Source of the DNA: Augochlora pura
Lineage: Eukaryota; Arthropoda; Insecta; Hymenoptera; Halictidae
Direction of reading: 5' to 3'
DNA: 64,000 bases
Assembly: GCF_028453695.1 (NCBI RefSeq)
Contig: NC_135773.1
Span: 13,826,001 to 13,890,000, forward strand
Both the position numbers and the translations under genes were made by a program. Under the pieces are notes generated by a model that was not told where the DNA came from, ran no database searches, and worked only from the letters and a program-made list of their open reading frames with translations. Shown one piece after another: positions 61,501-64,000 of this stretch. The stretch's first letter is position 1. Every line of letters begins with the position of its first letter.

Positions 61501-63894
61501 CCCATGAAAATGGAAATGATACTATGTTCATTAGATCCCTGTTAAATTACACATTTGAAAATATTCAAACGTTCCTACGTGTGAAAATTGAATGAGCCTT
61601 ACGGTTACTTCCGTTGACAATTTTTCTAAGTTATAAAAGAGTACATGAATAAATGCTCATAAATTTCTTATATCCTTTCATTGATTGCGGTGTGAAGAAA
61701 AAAAAAATATATATATACTACGCTCTTATCAAGAATCATTAACTGTAAATAATAAGTGAAAATAAAGAACATAGATAAGGAAGTGACGACACGCCCACTA
61801 AAATCTTCCTGATGGCCATATTCTCATTACATTCAGGAAATCGAACTAGCTTTTTTCTTTCATATACTTTTCTACTTATTTACAATACAATTAAGGCGTG
61901 CCCAAAAACAAATTGTTGAAGAAGGTCTTCTAGGTATTCCCCGCCATTTCTATATGTTATTTCTTTAACCAATATTAAATATCCGTAAATAATATTTAGT
62001 TAATTTGAAAAATTGTAAAAATATTTTTTCTTGTACATATATACGATTTAAATTACAAGGCTGGAAAATATGTAAGTGAATGAAGCAAGTACAACTTTTC
62101 AGATATCACACGTAAGAACCAGTGATCAAATATGGAGTACTTCTTTTTCTTGGCCGTTCACAAAATGGCTATATGTGCCAGTATCAAGAATATATAAAAT
62201 TATCACCCATTTAAATATATTCTTGAAATATAAAAGCAAGTATTACGGCTTAAGTTGGTGAATATTTCATATAAAATAAGAATCCATTTATTTGATTAAA
62301 ATAATTTAAAAAAATTTAGTTTCATCATGAATTATTCCCAATGCACGTGGCTATTGCATGATAGATAGTACTGAATATCATTTATAATATTACTAGAATA
62401 ATTTTACAATAACTAAATTTTCTAATTTTGTTAGAACTCTGAAACATTTATTTAGATAAATGTTATAAGGTCCGTGTTCAAAAATTCCGTCGAAATGAAG
62501 CATACACTCAGTTTCGTTCTGGGCAGCCATATTTGAACACTCGTGTATCGACCTTCGAAATTTGTTCATTATTATCGGCTTTCTTACGGCAAAAATTTAA
62601 AAGCAACTACGAAAAAGAGTCGACGGAAGAATAATTGATGGGAAATATTTACTTCAACGGCAGAATATTAGAATATAACGAACTGAACTTCAGATTCGTG
62701 AAATCTTATGAATACAAAATGTCGGAACCACGTTGCGAACGGTAGATATGCCCAAGTCGTGCCTGTTTGGAGCAAGGCAGCTCAAAAAAGGACAAAATAA
62801 TTTATACATACATTTCGAATTATGATCGTCCTTGGTCGTTGCCGTTGCATCCGCTTGATCACTTTATGTCACAGTATGAATAATTTACAAAATAAATTCA
62901 GGGCGAAAGACAATCTTCTTAAAGCTTTTTCGTTAAGCTTCGTCAAGTTTAGCGTGATAAAAGTATTTAAAAAAAGGAAATATATATATATATATATATA
63001 TACTATATATAGAGAGAAACGATGCGTGTAAAAGGCGCCCGTTACGATTAAATAAGTAATATATGTACAAATTCTTCGGAATATCGCGAGATATAAGTCT
63101 TATAGGAACGGACTGCAGTAAGACGCAATATAATAAGCGTATTCGTTACGTAGTAGTCTATATAAATTTGAAAGCGAATAAGTATTTAAATAGTAGTGAA
63201 TTTAAATATTTACTTATGTATAATTACGAATATACAATTCTTGATTAAAAAATTATAAAAGGAAAAGGGAAATGGGCTAAACGGAGTAAAAATACGCCCG
63301 GCTAGCACAGCACGTGCTGGCTACTGGAGGAAATTCGTTGTTCGACGAGGAAAGGAACCGGGATCCTCCCTCCAGCTATACGATCGTCAATGCTCGTGTA
63401 TCTTCGGTACATTTCGCGCCTTTTCATACGATGATGTCACCGTCTTGCACGAAGCTCCTTTCGGAGTGCCTGTGCTCAGCGTTTCAATCATTGCGGAAAG
63501 ACCCGTTCACATTGAAACCATGCATTCCAATAGATTACAAAATGTCTGTATTCTGCTACATTTTCCTATTTTTATGAAACTACATTGTGCGAGCAACAAC
63601 AGTAGCAAAATATATTGCTGTCACCTCAATATTCCATTTTTCATAAAATACTATTAATATCTTAATGGATGAACTTAATCTAGCATACATTACATATCCA
63701 AATTGTCGTATAACAAATATTCATCCGTCAATTATTAACTTGATTATTGAAATTCATAGTTTAAAGAAATATTTATAACGTATTTGTTATACGACGAGTT
63801 CATTTATATGTAGAATGATCGAAAAAAATTATTTCACATTTACGTACATATTATATACGTATGTAACAAACTTACCCCTTGCTTTCTTCCCCAT
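52569..63894 (-). CDS. eIF4G: Eukaryotic translation initiation factor 4 gamma
   Basis: Scaffold of the cap-binding complex, linking eIF4E, eIF4A and eIF3. Nineteen exons sum to 3561 bases (1186 residues): 63894-63876, 58745-57940, 57857-57753, 57559-57245, 57142-56918, 56831-56755, 56663-56504, 56381-56117, 55907-55810, 55723-55566, 55357-55305, 55102-54879, 54526-54357, 53991-53912, 53720-53494, 53407-53270, 53192-53117, 53025-52876 and 52783-52569. The eIF4E-binding motif YDREFLI is near residue 242. MIF4G starts near 367 (ALYKRVRSVLNKLTPQKF), MA3 near 808 (LSEEEFMKAFDEMM), and a C-terminal W2-type domain ends after QREWHG. The N-terminus is short and I see no PABP-binding region, so longer isoforms may exist. 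Exon 1 (MGKKARG) is only 19 coding bases and is inferred by phase and donor. Confidence 0.95.
59790..59836. repeat. (TG)n-rich microsatellite
   Basis: An interrupted TG repeat (GTGTGTGTGTGTGTG followed by GATTTGTGTGGATGTGTGTG) in the eIF4G intron. The open frame across it is incidental. Confidence 0.85.
60301..60310. promoter_or_regulatory. Palindromic NRF-1 / erect wing consensus GCGCATGCGC
   Basis: A perfect GCGCATGCGC sits in a GC-rich island about 1.6 kb upstream of eIF4G exon 2. It is the binding consensus of vertebrate NRF-1 and fly erect wing, normally found close to start sites of housekeeping genes. It suggests an internal promoter; this is inference. Confidence 0.5.
62980..63011. 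repeat. (TA)n microsatellite
   Basis: A TA run interrupted once, in the eIF4G intron. Confidence 0.9.
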
Positions 63895-64000
63895 TTTGAA
63901 GAAAATGCGCGAAAAACTTGACCCGAAATGCTTATTATGTTATTTTATTTTTGCGATTAAGAGTAAAACTGTGGTATTTAGAAATTAATGATTTCTACAC
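63895..64000 (-). other. 5' flank of eIF4G exon 1
   Basis: The last 106 bases lie upstream of the proposed eIF4G start codon and probably contain 5' UTR. The promoter may be outside the window. Confidence 0.4.

Larger units (their letters stand above)
58746..63875 (-). other. Large first coding intron of eIF4G
   Basis: A 5.1-kb intron with two GC-richer islands (about 59540-59930 and 60200-60420), a TG microsatellite (59790-59836), a TA microsatellite (62980-63011) and otherwise A+T-rich sequence. The second island has the NRF-1/erect wing consensus. No separate gene is recognised. Confidence 0.6.

Noticed and set aside
1..64000. CRISPR arrays, bacterial operons or rRNA genes
   Set aside because: No regular spacer-repeat arrays, no prokaryotic gene organisation and no rRNA sequence; the window is clearly eukaryotic.

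Overview
The window is nuclear DNA of an insect, most likely a hymenopteran such as a bee. The grounds are about two-thirds A+T by eye, many short GT-AG introns, both subunits of the insect tanning hormone bursicon, and insect-type mariner and TTAA-inserting elements. The species call is inference. A 100-base N gap sits at 28109-28208.

Fourteen protein-coding loci are supported by exon-by-exon reconstruction in which splice phases join correctly. From left to right they are: brummer-type lipase (-, C-terminus off the left edge), ANKLE2 (+), clathrin light chain (-), cyclin A (-), a BTBD1/2 BTB-BACK-PHR protein (+), a FLYWCH/MULE-transposase-derived gene (-, 5' end in the gap, one frameshift), a nine-finger TFIIIA-like protein (+), a dephospho-CoA kinase domain protein (+), ZC3H10 (-), SLMAP (-, one exon), GPATCH11 (+), partner of bursicon (+), bursicon (+) and eIF4G (-, 19 exons, first coding exon near the right edge).

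Most genes form head-to-head pairs (brummer/ANKLE2, cyclin A/BTBD2, MULE gene/TFIIIA, SLMAP/GPATCH11) or tail-to-tail pairs (ANKLE2/Clc, DCAKD/ZC3H10, bursicon/eIF4G). The genes are mostly housekeeping: fat mobilisation, nuclear envelope, endocytosis, cell cycle, Pol III transcription, CoA synthesis, translation. The clearest functional linkage is the tandem pburs-burs pair, which encodes the two halves of one secreted heterodimer and has matching TATA plus TCAGT core promoters.

The accessory zone is 20.4-29.0 kb. It holds a mutated mariner (first catalytic Asp changed to Asn), two TTAA-flanked non-autonomous elements of different sequence that both carry three tandem units of exactly 43 bp next to one terminal repeat, a 31-bp minisatellite, the MULE-derived gene with a run of short phase 1-1 exons, and a tRNA-like unit without an anticodon arm. 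The shared 43-bp architecture, the MULE gene's modular tail, the hairpin downstream of cyclin A and the bursicon pair are the best leads.
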